A stretch of DNA of 22,030 nucleotides from positions 1-22,030 of the forward strand of contig JBKPDV010000051.1 in the NCBI GenBank assembly GCA_046728075.1, in the 5' to 3' direction. Under the pieces are notes generated by a model. The model searched no databases, was not told where the DNA came from, and saw only the letters and a list, made by a program, of their open reading frames with translations. The number at the start of each line of letters is the position of its first letter. Positions within the stretch are counted from its first letter, which is position 1. Shown here piece by piece: positions 1 through 8,304 of this stretch. Position numbers and translations under genes: made by a program. The stretch comes from JBKPDV01 sp046728075 (GTDB lineage: Bacteria > Acidobacteriota > Thermoanaerobaculia > UBA5066 > Gp7-AA6).

Positions 1-50
1 GTCTCCCTCCCGGGTTGTGTCAGGTGTGCAGGCATCTCGAACGGATCAGT

Positions 51-72
51 TCGTCTCCTGTTATTGAGACGA
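51..72. terminator. Possible weak stem after the efflux operon
   Basis: TCGTCTC (51-57) and GAGACGA (66-72) form a seven-base stem with an eight-base loop, directly after the outer-membrane-factor stop on the minus strand. No T-run follows, so intrinsic termination is doubtful. Confidence 0.25.
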
Positions 73-74
73 CG

Positions 75-1478
75 CTACGGCTCCCATCCCCCTCCGAGTG
101 AGCGGTAGATCTGCACCAGCGATTGGAGCTCGCGCAGGTGCGCCTGCGCGAGAGAGAGCTGCGCAACGAACAACCTCGTCTCGCTGTCGAGGACCTCGAG
201 GTAGCTCGTCGCGCCCCCCCGGTAGCGCATGTTGGACAGCTTCGTCGCCTCGCCGGCCGAGTTCGCGAGCTGCTCCAGCTGGGATCGCACTTCCTGGCTC
301 TTGCGGTACGCGACGAGCGCATCCGCGACGTCTCGAAACGCATCCTGCACGGTGCGTTGGTACGCCAGCAGGGCCTCCTCGGTCCGGGCCTCCGCGAGCC
401 GGACGCCGCTGCGGATCCGGCCGCCCTCGAACACCGGCTGGAGCGCGCTCGCCCCGAGGGACCAGAGCGCCGCGGGTCCGGTGAAGAGGGCGTTCAACGC
501 GGAGCTTTGGTACCCGCCCGCCGCGGTCAACGAGATTTGCGGGAAGTAATTCGCCTTGGCCACCCCGATCTGGGCGTTGGCGGCGACCAATTGCTGCTCG
601 GCCTGGAGAATGTCGGGGCGACGTTCCAAGAGGGACGATGGAAGCCCCGCCGGAACGTCGAGCGGGTGCGGCTGATCGACCAGCTTCCGCCCGCGCGCGA
701 TCCCTCGTGGATTCTGACCCAGGAGAACGCTGATCAGGTTCTCCTGCTGCTCGATGCGCTGTTCGAGATCCGGTATCGCGGCGCCTGCGCCGAACACCAG
801 TTGCTCCGCCTGCCGGACGTCGAGCAACGACGTGGCGCCGTGGTCGGCGAGGGTCTGGATCAAGCCGAGCGAGTTTCTGCGCGAGGAAAGCGTGTCGCGA
901 GAGATCTCCAGCTCGAGATCGAGCTCGCGAAGCTGGAAATACGCAATCGCCACGTCGCTGACGAGCGAGCTCACGACCTGACGCCGCGCCCACTCCTGAG
1001 AGAGGAGGACGGCCTGCGCGGACTCGGTGGCCCGGCGAAACTTTCCCCAGAAATCGAGCTCCCACACGAGCGACAGGCCAACCTGGAAGGAGTTGCCCTT
1101 GCCGCCGGGGCCAAGCGCCGTGTCGGGAGTCTGTACCTTCGCTCCGGATGCGTTCGCGGAAACTGACGGGAGCTGGTCCGCCGACGTGATGCCGAGCAGC
1201 GCCTGGGCCTGGAGGATCCTGGCGGCGGCGATGCGGACGTCGTAGTTCTGCGTCACCGCGGTCTGGATGAGGTCGCGCAGCACCTCGTCCTGGAAGGCGT
1301 CCCACCACTTTTGGTCGGCGAAGGAAATGGCCTCGGTCCGGCCGACCGCTTCGGGCGGGAGTCCCCTGTACTCGGGAGGCACCCCGACGGCGGGCTTCTG
1401 ATAGTCGGGGCCCACCATGCAAGCCGAGCACCACAGCGTCAGCAGGCCGATGGCAGCGGCCGGCCGGTTCGCCCTCAC
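75..1478 (-). CDS. RND efflux outer-membrane factor, NodT/OprM-type lipoprotein
   Basis: This is the outer-membrane channel of a tripartite drug/solvent efflux pump; it forms the TolC-like trimer that the adaptor links to the inner-membrane pump. After a hydrophobic leader (AIGLLTLWCSAC) comes MVGPDYQKP, the usual start of mature NodT-family lipoproteins, so the Cys is the probable lipid site. Two OEP repeats follow, with typical stretches such as LVWELDFWGKFRRATE, RRPDILQAEQQLVAANAQIG and YRGGATSYLEVLDSE. I chose the GTG at 1478 (467 aa), one base past the pump gene's TGA, because a GGAG lies about 9 bases upstream. A TTG at 1505 would add nine residues and overlap the pump gene. Last gene of the efflux operon. 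Family assignment is firm; substrate is unknown. Confidence 0.93.
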   Translation of the reverse strand: MRANRPAAAIGLLTLWCSACMVGPDYQKPAVGVPPEYRGLPPEAVGRTEAISFADQKWWDAFQDEVLRDLIQTAVTQNYDVRIAAARILQAQALLGITSADQLPSVSANASGAKVQTPDTALGPGGKGNSFQVGLSLVWELDFWGKFRRATESAQAVLLSQEWARRQVVSSLVSDVAIAYFQLRELDLELEISRDTLSSRRNSLGLIQTLADHGATSLLDVRQAEQLVFGAGAAIPDLEQRIEQQENLISVLLGQNPRGIARGRKLVDQPHPLDVPAGLPSSLLERRPDILQAEQQLVAANAQIGVAKANYFPQISLTAAGGYQSSALNALFTGPAALWSLGASALQPVFEGGRIRSGVRLAEARTEEALLAYQRTVQDAFRDVADALVAYRKSQEVRSQLEQLANSAGEATKLSNMRYRGGATSYLEVLDSETRLFVAQLSLAQAHLRELQSLVQIYRSLGGGWEP

Positions 1479-1479
1479 G

Positions 1480-4400
1480 TCAATCGTCTCCGGCGGCCGG
1501 CGCAAGCGAGGCCGCGGTCGAGGCCGACGGCCCCGGCTTGCGCTGCGAGAGCCTCTCGACCACGACGAACAGCACGGGAATCGTGAAGACGGCGATCAAC
1601 GTCGCCGCCAGCATGCCGCCGATGACCGTGGTGCCCATGATCTGCCGCGCGACGGACCCGGCGCCGCTCGCGGTCCAGAGCGGCACGCAGCCCAACACGA
1701 ACGCGAACGATGTCATCAGGATTGGCCGCAGGCGCAGACGCGCCGCTTCAAGGGCGGCCTCCGTCAGCGGCTGCCCTTCCTCGTAGGCGTCCTTCGCGAA
1801 CTCGACGATCAGGATGGCGTTCTTCGCCGAGAGGCCGATCAGCATGACGAGGCCGATCTGGGAGTAGACGTCGTTCTCGATCTGGATCGCGTAGGCGGGC
1901 TGGAAGAGACCGAGGACCGCGCGGCGGAGCCAGAGCACGAGGAACGCTCCGAAGACCGCGACCGGAGTGCTCAACAGAACGCTGAAGGGCAGAGACCAGC
2001 TCTCGTACAGCGCCGCGAGAATGAGGAAAACCACCAGGAGGGAAAAGCCGAAGATCACGGCCGGCGAGACGCCCTTCTGAGCTTCCTTCTCCTGAAACGA
2101 GATGCCGAGGTAGTCGTATCCCATCTCGCGAGGCATCGTTTCTCGGAAGACTTGCTCCAACACCGCCATCGCCTGGGCCGAGCTGTAACCGGGCGCTGCG
2201 CTTCCGATGATCTGTGCCGACCGATAGAGGTTGTAGCGCAGGGTGAACTCGGGGCCCACCCGGGGCTCGAACCTCGTCAGCGCGGAGAGCGGCACCATCT
2301 CGCCATTGCGGTTTCGGACGTAGAACTGGCCGACGTTCTCCGCGCGGCTGCGGAAGGCTCCTTCCGCCTCCACGTACACCTGCCACTGCCGGCCGAACCG
2401 GTTGAAGAAATTGATGAACGATCCCCCCATGAAGGTCTGGATCGTTCGATAGACGTCTCGGATGTCGACGCCCTGCTTGAGCACCTTGTCTCTGTCGACG
2501 GCGATGAACTGCTGCGGCACCCGAGGCAGGAACGTGGTGTTTAGCGTCGCGAGCTCCGGACGCTTGCGGGCGGCCGCCAGGAACTTGTCGACGTTGCCGG
2601 CGAGGAACTCGACGTCCCCCCCGGACCGATCCTCGAGGACGAACGTGAATCCACCCGAGGTTCCCACTCCCGGAATCGCGGGAGGCGGAAACGAGAACGC
2701 GACTCCCTGGGGCAGACCGGCGAGCTGCCGGTTCAGGCTCTGGCGGATGAACTGGTATTGCTCCTCCCGCTTCTTGCGGTCCTTCCATTCCTTCAGGGTG
2801 ACGAAGAAGAAGGCGTTGTAGCTCGACCGGGTCAGGCTCAACAGGCTGAACCCGATGACGCTGGTGGTCGATCGAACCCCGGGAGTCCTGGCCAGAAGCT
2901 GCTCGATCTCGCGAGCCGTGGCCTCGGTCCGCTGCAGCGAGGCCGCGCTGGGAAGCTGCAGGTTCATGTAGAGGAACCCCTGGTCTTCGTCCGGCAGGAA
3001 GCTCCGGGGCAATCTGCTGCTGAAGAAGCCGGCCAGCAATCCGCATACGAGGAGCAGCGCGAAGGCGACGGCGCTCTTTCGGATGAGCCCTCCAGCGACC
3101 CGCACATACCCGTCCCTCGCCCGCGTGAAGACCCGGTTGAATCCATCGAAGAACCGGCGCAGGAGGCCGCTGCTCTTCGAGCGCGGCCGCAGCAGCATCG
3201 CCGCCAGGGCGGGGCTGAGCGTCAGCGCGTTGAAAGCGGAGAGAATGACCGAGATGGCGATTGTCAGTGCGAACTGCTGATAGAGCCGCCCGGTGATCCC
3301 AGGGATGAATGCCGTGGGAACGAAGACGGCCGAGAGAACCAGGGCGATGCCGACGACCGGTCCCGAGATCTCCTCCATCGCCTTCAGCGTCGCTTCCTTC
3401 GGCGGCATGCCCTCCTCGATGTGGCGCTCGACCGCCTCCACCACGACGATCGCGTCGTCGACGACGAGACCGATGGCCAGGACGAGACCGAACAGAGAGA
3501 GGGTGTTGATGGAAAAGCCGAAAACGGGGAAGAGAACGAACGCCCCCACCAGAGAGACCGGCACGGCGAGGAGCGGGATGAGCGTGGCGCGCCACCCCTG
3601 GAGAAAGATGTACACCACGATGATCACCAGCACGATGGCGATCAGCAGCGTCTGGAGGATCTCCTTGATCCCCTCCGAGACGGCCCGCGTCGTATCCAGG
3701 GCGATCGTATAGTCGACGCCCTGAGGGAGCCTCGCCTTCTGGCCGGCGAGAAGGTTCTTGACCCCCCGGGCCGCCTCCACCGCGTTCGATCCCGGCAGCT
3801 GGTAAACCGCGATGATCGCACTCGGCTTCCCATTGAGGCGGCCGATGATCGTGTAATCCTGGGCGCCCAGCTCGACCCGCGCGACATCCTTGACGCGCAC
3901 GATGCCGACGTCCGGCGTCGCGCGCACGACGATCTGCTCGAACTCCTCGGGTGTCGTCAGGCGGCCCTGCGCCTGAACCGAGTACGTGAAGTCCTGTCCC
4001 TTCGGGACGGGTTCGCCGCCGATCTGACCCGCCGGGTTCACTGTGTTTTGCGATTGAATGGCCGTCACGATCTCGGGCACCGTGATCGACAGCTTTGCGA
4101 GTTGATCCGGCCTGACCCAGAGCCGCATGGCGTATCGGCCGGCGCCGAAGACCTGGACGCTGCCGACCCCCGGGACGCGGGTCAGCTGGTCGTTGAGATT
4201 GATGTAGGCGTAATTCGCCAGGAACTTCGAATCGTAGATGCCGGTCGGCGAGTAGAGGCTGACCAGCATCAACGGTGCGGTCGTCGTCTTCTGAACCGTG
4301 ACGCCGAAGTTCGTGACGTCGGCCGGCAGCTGCGAGGCCGCCTGGGACTCGCGCAGCTGGGTGAGAATCAGATCCGTGTTCGGATCGGTCTTGACGTCGA

Positions 4401-4680
4401 AGTCGACGATCAACCGGAGCTCCCCCGTCGAGGAGTTCACCGAATACATGTAGTTCAGGTTGTCGACGCCGCTCATCTGCTGCTCGATCGGCGTGGCGAC
4501 GGACTGCTCGACCGTCTGCGCATCAGCGCCGACGAAGGTCGTCTGGATCTGGACCTCGGGAGGGGCGATCTGAGGGAACTGCGAGACCGGAAGGCTGACG
4601 AGCGTGATCGCGCCGGCGATCACCGTCAGGATCGAGATCACGATCGCGACGATCGGGCGGTTGATGAAGAATTTCGACAC
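1480..4680 (-). CDS. RND multidrug efflux pump, AcrB/MexB (HAE1) family
   Basis: Inner-membrane proton/drug antiporter of 1066 aa, close to the usual length of about 1050. It starts MSKFFINRPIVAIVISILTV (first membrane helix) and has two large periplasmic porter domains and twelve predicted membrane helices. The proton-relay residues are present: Asp408 and Asp409 in GLVVDDAIVVVEAVERH (helix 4) and Lys953 in GLSAKNAILIVEFAKD (helix 10). The start is GTG at 4680, two bases after the adaptor's TAG, so translation is probably coupled. Its own Shine-Dalgarno is poor. Adaptor, pump and outer-membrane factor follow in the canonical order. The subfamily is that of hydrophobic and amphiphilic drug exporters rather than metal exporters. 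The particular substrate cannot be read from sequence. Confidence 0.96.
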   Translation of the reverse strand: MSKFFINRPIVAIVISILTVIAGAITLVSLPVSQFPQIAPPEVQIQTTFVGADAQTVEQSVATPIEQQMSGVDNLNYMYSVNSSTGELRLIVDFDVKTDPNTDLILTQLRESQAASQLPADVTNFGVTVQKTTTAPLMLVSLYSPTGIYDSKFLANYAYINLNDQLTRVPGVGSVQVFGAGRYAMRLWVRPDQLAKLSITVPEIVTAIQSQNTVNPAGQIGGEPVPKGQDFTYSVQAQGRLTTPEEFEQIVVRATPDVGIVRVKDVARVELGAQDYTIIGRLNGKPSAIIAVYQLPGSNAVEAARGVKNLLAGQKARLPQGVDYTIALDTTRAVSEGIKEILQTLLIAIVLVIIVVYIFLQGWRATLIPLLAVPVSLVGAFVLFPVFGFSINTLSLFGLVLAIGLVVDDAIVVVEAVERHIEEGMPPKEATLKAMEEISGPVVGIALVLSAVFVPTAFIPGITGRLYQQFALTIAISVILSAFNALTLSPALAAMLLRPRSKSSGLLRRFFDGFNRVFTRARDGYVRVAGGLIRKSAVAFALLLVCGLLAGFFSSRLPRSFLPDEDQGFLYMNLQLPSAASLQRTEATAREIEQLLARTPGVRSTTSVIGFSLLSLTRSSYNAFFFVTLKEWKDRKKREEQYQFIRQSLNRQLAGLPQGVAFSFPPPAIPGVGTSGGFTFVLEDRSGGDVEFLAGNVDKFLAAARKRPELATLNTTFLPRVPQQFIAVDRDKVLKQGVDIRDVYRTIQTFMGGSFINFFNRFGRQWQVYVEAEGAFRSRAENVGQFYVRNRNGEMVPLSALTRFEPRVGPEFTLRYNLYRSAQIIGSAAPGYSSAQAMAVLEQVFRETMPREMGYDYLGISFQEKEAQKGVSPAVIFGFSLLVVFLILAALYESWSLPFSVLLSTPVAVFGAFLVLWLRRAVLGLFQPAYAIQIENDVYSQIGLVMLIGLSAKNAILIVEFAKDAYEEGQPLTEAALEAARLRLRPILMTSFAFVLGCVPLWTASGAGSVARQIMGTTVIGGMLAATLIAVFTIPVLFVVVERLSQRKPGPSASTAASLAPAAGDD

Positions 4681-4682
4681 CG

Positions 4683-5870
4683 CTAGCCGCCCGTGGCGTC
4701 GGGTGGGGCGGGGACCGCCTTGACCGGGGTCCCCTCACGCACCTTCAGCAGCCCTTCGACCACGACTCGCTCGCCGGCCTTCAGTCCGTCGGTGACGATC
4801 CACTGGTTGCCGACCCGATCTCCTACCTTGACGGGCCGGATGCTCACCTTGTTGTCGCTCCCCACGACGGCGACCTGGTGTCCACCCTGAAGCTCCGTGA
4901 CGGCCCGCTGCGGAATCAGGAGAGCCCCGACCTGGGTCCTCGCCGAGAGTCGGACGCGTCCGTATTCGCCGGGCCGAAGGAGATTGTTCGGATTCGGGAA
5001 GAGGCCGGCGATCCGGATGGCGCCGGTGGCTGGATTGACCTGGCGGTCGGCGAAGGAGATCCGGCCGGTTTGCTCATAGACGGTCCCGTCGGCGAGGATC
5101 AGCTGGAGCGGCATCCGCCTCCGCTGCGCCTCCACGCTCTCTTCGGTCGGGAACCGGCGATGGAATTCCAGAAACTCCTGCTCGCTGACAGTGACGTATG
5201 CCTTGATTGGATCGACCTGCGAGACGGACGTCAGGACGGAGCTCGGTCCGACCAGGTTCCCGATCTGGACCTGGGCGATGCCGGCGATTCCGGTGACCAA
5301 AGACGTGATTTTCGTGAACTCCACGTTGAGTTGAGCCTGTGTGACGTTCGCCTTCGCCGCCAGAACCAGAGCCTGCGCGGCGAGCTTCGCCTGAATCTCG
5401 GTGTCGAGTTGGGCTCTCGCGATCGCACGCGCTTCGGCCAACGGCGTGTCTCTCTCGACATCGAGGGTCGCCTTGCCGAGCTGCGCCTCGGCCTGGGCGA
5501 GCTGCGCCTTCGCCTGATCGAGCGCCGCTTGGAACGGCCGCGGATCGATTTCGAAGAGCAGCTCCCCTTTCTTCACGAGCGAGCCCTCTTTGTAGTTCTG
5601 CTTGATGACGTAGCCCGCCACGCGAGGCTGGATCTGCGCGTTCACGAATCCGTCGAGCGTCGCCACCCATTCGCCGTAGATCGGCGTGTCCCGCTGCACG
5701 ACCGTCGCGACCAGGACGGTCGGCGGCGGCGGGGCCGGGGCCGTCTTTCCCGCGCCGCAACCGTCGGACGAGAGCGGAAGGAGACAGACCAGGAGCGCGA
5801 GGAGCGACGCCGGACGCACATGCGCTCGTACCCGATCGCCGGGGAGCGAACGGAGCGCTGGCCGGCTCAC
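4683..5870 (-). CDS. RND efflux periplasmic adaptor (membrane fusion protein), AcrA/MexA-like
   Basis: Periplasmic adaptor that joins the RND pump to the outer-membrane channel. A hydrophobic leader (ASLLALLVCLLPLSSDGC) suggests a secreted protein, perhaps a lipoprotein, although SDGC is a poor lipobox. The lipoyl-like half-motif PRVAGYVIKQNYKEGSLVKKGELLFEIDPRPF is followed by a long Ala/Gln-rich alpha-hairpin (about residues 105-190), a beta-barrel and a membrane-proximal domain. 395 aa is typical. The start is a GTG at 5870 without a clear Shine-Dalgarno; another in-frame GTG a little downstream, just before the leader, is possible. First gene of the efflux operon. No TetR- or MarR-type repressor gene lies beside it, which is unusual for such pumps. 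Confidence 0.94.
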   Translation of the reverse strand: MSRPALRSLPGDRVRAHVRPASLLALLVCLLPLSSDGCGAGKTAPAPPPPTVLVATVVQRDTPIYGEWVATLDGFVNAQIQPRVAGYVIKQNYKEGSLVKKGELLFEIDPRPFQAALDQAKAQLAQAEAQLGKATLDVERDTPLAEARAIARAQLDTEIQAKLAAQALVLAAKANVTQAQLNVEFTKITSLVTGIAGIAQVQIGNLVGPSSVLTSVSQVDPIKAYVTVSEQEFLEFHRRFPTEESVEAQRRRMPLQLILADGTVYEQTGRISFADRQVNPATGAIRIAGLFPNPNNLLRPGEYGRVRLSARTQVGALLIPQRAVTELQGGHQVAVVGSDNKVSIRPVKVGDRVGNQWIVTDGLKAGERVVVEGLLKVREGTPVKAVPAPPDATGG

Positions 5871-6124
5871 GATCCGGCCGAGCCGCGCCGGGCAGGGATG
5901 GCTCCGGAGCGAACCTTGAAGACGACAGCCACCATGAAACGCAGGCGCAGCAAGGCCGCGTCACTGAACTGGAGCAACCGGGCAAACAGGAGGTGCATCG
6001 AGAGCTCCATTGATGAAAGACCTTTATCGGCTCATGCTGTCGCCCAGGTCAACGAGCGAGTTGTGAGCTGCTTGCCGTATATCACTTTCACCGCGGTCAC
6101 CTCATCGGGCGCGTGGATCCAAGC
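5871..6124. promoter_or_regulatory. Intergenic region upstream of the efflux operon
   Basis: This 254-base gap between the thioredoxin gene and the efflux adaptor must hold the efflux promoter if the pump is transcribed separately. I see no convincing -35/-10 pair. A minus-strand ORF of 47 codons (ATG at 6010, TGA at 5867-5869) ends in a GTGA overlap with the adaptor start and has AAAGG about 10 bases before its ATG. It could be a short leader peptide that couples translation, or chance in GC-rich DNA. No repressor gene or known riboswitch is seen. Confidence 0.3.
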
Positions 6125-7210
6125 TCAGCCGAACGTGAAGCAGAACGTCTCGGCGCCAGGGTCCAGAAACTCGATCTCGAACGTTCGATCGACGATCGGC
6201 TTCGGCTGGCGGATGAGCTGATAGAGCCTCGGCTCGGTGACCGTGCCGGTCCCCTGGGCGTCGGTGTCCGTGCCGTGAGCGGCTTCCGGCGCGTGACCGT
6301 CGATGAGCACGCGGAACTTGACCGGCGCTCCCGACTTGCCGGGACCCATGACGAGGTTCACGTCGCGCGCGTGGAAGCGATAGACGATCCGCGCCTTCGG
6401 CTTCCCCGCGGTCGCGATCTCCCTCCCGACCGTCCACTCTCCGGCGAGGCCCCAGCGATTGAGCGGTAACCGCGCCGGAACGGTGTAGGCCTGAGCCTTG
6501 CCGGACGCGCCGCCGGAAGACGCGAAGTTCTCCGCCTTCTCGGACCCGACGTAGCTTTCCCCCGACTTCAAGTCGTTCCAGTCGGCTGCGACCTCGGTCC
6601 CACGCGGGTCCGCGGTCACGAGATCCGCGGGCGCTCCGGTGGCTCCGGCCTCGGCGAGCAGCTGCTGGATGACCCGCTCCTGCTCCTCGTACGCCTCTTC
6701 GCCGAAATGGTGATAGCGGATCCGGCCCTGCGCGTCCGCGATATAGACGGCCGGCCAGTAATTGTTCTTGAACGCGCGCCAGACCCCGTAGTCGTTGTCG
6801 ACCGCTACGGGATAGTTCACACGCATCGCATCCGCCGCGCGGCGGATGTTGGCAATCTCGTGCTCGACGGAAAACTCCGGCGTGTGCACGCCGATCACGA
6901 CGAGCCCATTGTCCTTGTACTTCGCCGCCCATGCGCGGACGTACGGGAGGGTGCGCAGCCAGTTGACGCACGTGAACGTCCAGAAATCGATGAGGACGAC
7001 CTTCCCGCGCAGACCATCGGCGGTAAGCGGCGGCGAGTTGAGCCACGAGGTCGCGCCGGCCAAGGACGGGAAGTTGCCTTCGATCGGTAGCCGAGCGGTT
7101 GCGGGGGACATCGGCATCACCTCCGTGGAAATCGTGGCCGGGAACGCAGCCGGTGCGTTCATGGCGCCGGCCAGGATCGCGGCGAGCGAGATCCGTGAGA
7201 CTTTCTTCAT
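6125..7210 (-). CDS. Exported thioredoxin-like protein with DipZ-type C-terminal domain, single-Cys active site
   Basis: A 361-aa protein with a signal peptide (MKKVSRISLAAILAGAM...), a redoxin/TlpA-like thioredoxin fold (about residues 45-190) and a C-terminal domain ending TFEIEFLDPGAETFCFTFG, as in DipZ-type thioredoxins. The redox loop reads WTFTCVNWLRTLPYVRAW: Cys81 is present but the expected second Cys is Trp84, so it cannot act as an ordinary CXXC dithiol oxidoreductase. The cis-Pro loop (NNYWPAVYIAD) is intact. The start at 7210 is preferred over upstream codons because GGAGG sits at the right distance and the signal peptide begins there. It is probably the last gene of the hydrolase operon, 61 bases after the preceding gene. 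A periplasmic peroxidase- or monothiol-type role is possible but unproven. Confidence 0.88.
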   Translation of the reverse strand: MKKVSRISLAAILAGAMNAPAAFPATISTEVMPMSPATARLPIEGNFPSLAGATSWLNSPPLTADGLRGKVVLIDFWTFTCVNWLRTLPYVRAWAAKYKDNGLVVIGVHTPEFSVEHEIANIRRAADAMRVNYPVAVDNDYGVWRAFKNNYWPAVYIADAQGRIRYHHFGEEAYEEQERVIQQLLAEAGATGAPADLVTADPRGTEVAADWNDLKSGESYVGSEKAENFASSGGASGKAQAYTVPARLPLNRWGLAGEWTVGREIATAGKPKARIVYRFHARDVNLVMGPGKSGAPVKFRVLIDGHAPEAAHGTDTDAQGTGTVTEPRLYQLIRQPKPIVDRTFEIEFLDPGAETFCFTFG

Positions 7211-7271
7211 AAGTTCCTCCGTCTCGTGTTTCAGGATCAAGAGCGAAAGCGCAGCGGGCCGCATCGCGGTC

Positions 7272-8267
7272 CTATCGGGAGAACGTCTCGATGATCGCCT
7301 CCGCGATCGAGTCCGCGTACTCGTCGAGCACGAAGTGACCGCCTTCGAAATAACGCAGGTCGGCCGTCGGCACAACCTGCTTCACGAATTCCGCGGCCGC
7401 TGGCAGGAGAAGGGGGTCGTTTCGCCCCCACACGATGAGCGTCTTCGGCTGCCGGTCCTTCAGATAGGCGGTCCATTCCGGGAAGTGCGGAATGTTCGTC
7501 GAGAGGTTCATGAACAACCTCGACATGAAGACCCGACTCTCGGGGATAGAGAACGCATAGGCGTCGATCGCCCAATTGTCCGGATTCAGTGCGTCGGGTT
7601 GCCGCGCACCCGACTTGTGGAGGAACATTGTGCGTTGCACAGTGGCTAGTTGCTCCGTCTCGGCCAGCTTCTCCGGGGTTTCGGGGCCGCCGAGTCGCTC
7701 GTAGACTTTCAGGCGCTCAGGGTTCCAACCCTTCTCAGTAAGTGTGAAGTTCTGAAAAATCAGGCCCGCGATCCGCTCCGGATGGGCCGTCGCGATCCGC
7801 ATTCCGATCTGACCGCCGATGTCGTGCATGTATAAGATGAGTGGCCCGGACGTCCGCTGCGCGATGAAGGCGTCGATAACCTTGCCCACGTCGTCGAAGC
7901 TCGGGCGCAGAACAGCAGGGGCCGGCGCATCGCTGTAGCCCATGCCGGGATAGTCGGGCGCGAGGACGTGAAACCGGTCCGCCAGACGCGGAATGAGGTC
8001 GTGGAAGTGGTGCGACGAGGAAGGAAAACCGTGCAGCAGAACGATGGCGGGTTTCGACGGGTCTCCGGCCTCACGGTAGAAGAGCTTCACGCCCGCAACG
8101 TCGGCGGTTTTGAAGGACATTGAGTTCTCCGTCCTCGGTGGCCGCAAAGCCCTCGCGGCTTCCGGGCCCTTGACGTTCCTCCCGGTTTGGGCCGGGGCAG
8201 AGACCGATTGAAGCGTCAATCCACCGCCGATCACTACTGCCGCCGCTGCCAGTCGGGTCGTTTTCAT
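7272..8267 (-). CDS. Exported alpha/beta hydrolase with Asp nucleophile (dehalogenase/epoxide-hydrolase-like)
   Basis: 331 aa with an N-terminal signal sequence (MKTTRLAAAAVVIGGGLTL...SAPAQ) and a linker, then a complete alpha/beta hydrolase domain from about residue 50. The oxyanion loop is LLHGFPSSS. The nucleophile elbow YMHDIGG puts Asp149, not Ser, in place, as in haloalkane dehalogenases and epoxide hydrolases. The probable acid is Asp284 (WGRNDP) and the base His311 (EGGHF). The start at 8267 gives the signal peptide; an ATG at 8297 adds ten residues. An internal ATG at 8120 (MSFKTADVAGV) has GGAGAA five bases upstream and is where cytosolic relatives usually begin, so a second, unexported product is possible. 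The substrate is unknown. Same operon as its neighbours. Confidence 0.88.
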   Translation of the reverse strand: MKTTRLAAAAVVIGGGLTLQSVSAPAQTGRNVKGPEAARALRPPRTENSMSFKTADVAGVKLFYREAGDPSKPAIVLLHGFPSSSHHFHDLIPRLADRFHVLAPDYPGMGYSDAPAPAVLRPSFDDVGKVIDAFIAQRTSGPLILYMHDIGGQIGMRIATAHPERIAGLIFQNFTLTEKGWNPERLKVYERLGGPETPEKLAETEQLATVQRTMFLHKSGARQPDALNPDNWAIDAYAFSIPESRVFMSRLFMNLSTNIPHFPEWTAYLKDRQPKTLIVWGRNDPLLLPAAAEFVKQVVPTADLRYFEGGHFVLDEYADSIAEAIIETFSR

Positions 8268-8304
8268 GGGATCTTCTTTCGTCCTTCCAATCGACATCGG
8301 GTAA

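Noticed and set aside
61..1434. Alternative minus- and plus-strand ORFs over the outer-membrane factor
   Set aside because: They share the region with a well-supported NodT-type gene and have no recognisable motif.
2758..4686. Long plus-strand ORF of 642 codons opposite the RND pump
   Set aside because: It is antisense to an unmistakable AcrB-type gene; its product is a low-complexity Arg/Asp/Glu-rich sequence typical of shadow frames in GC-rich DNA.
5988..6012. Possible further copy of the shared regulatory element upstream of the efflux operon
   Set aside because: The minus strand shows CCGATA and CAATGG at the ends, but a four-base insertion and several mismatches in the core break the match; not convincing.
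4878..6221. Plus-strand ORF of 447 codons opposite the efflux adaptor
   Set aside because: It is antisense to the adaptor and Arg-rich, with no recognisable domain; it would also run across the intergenic region into the thioredoxin gene.
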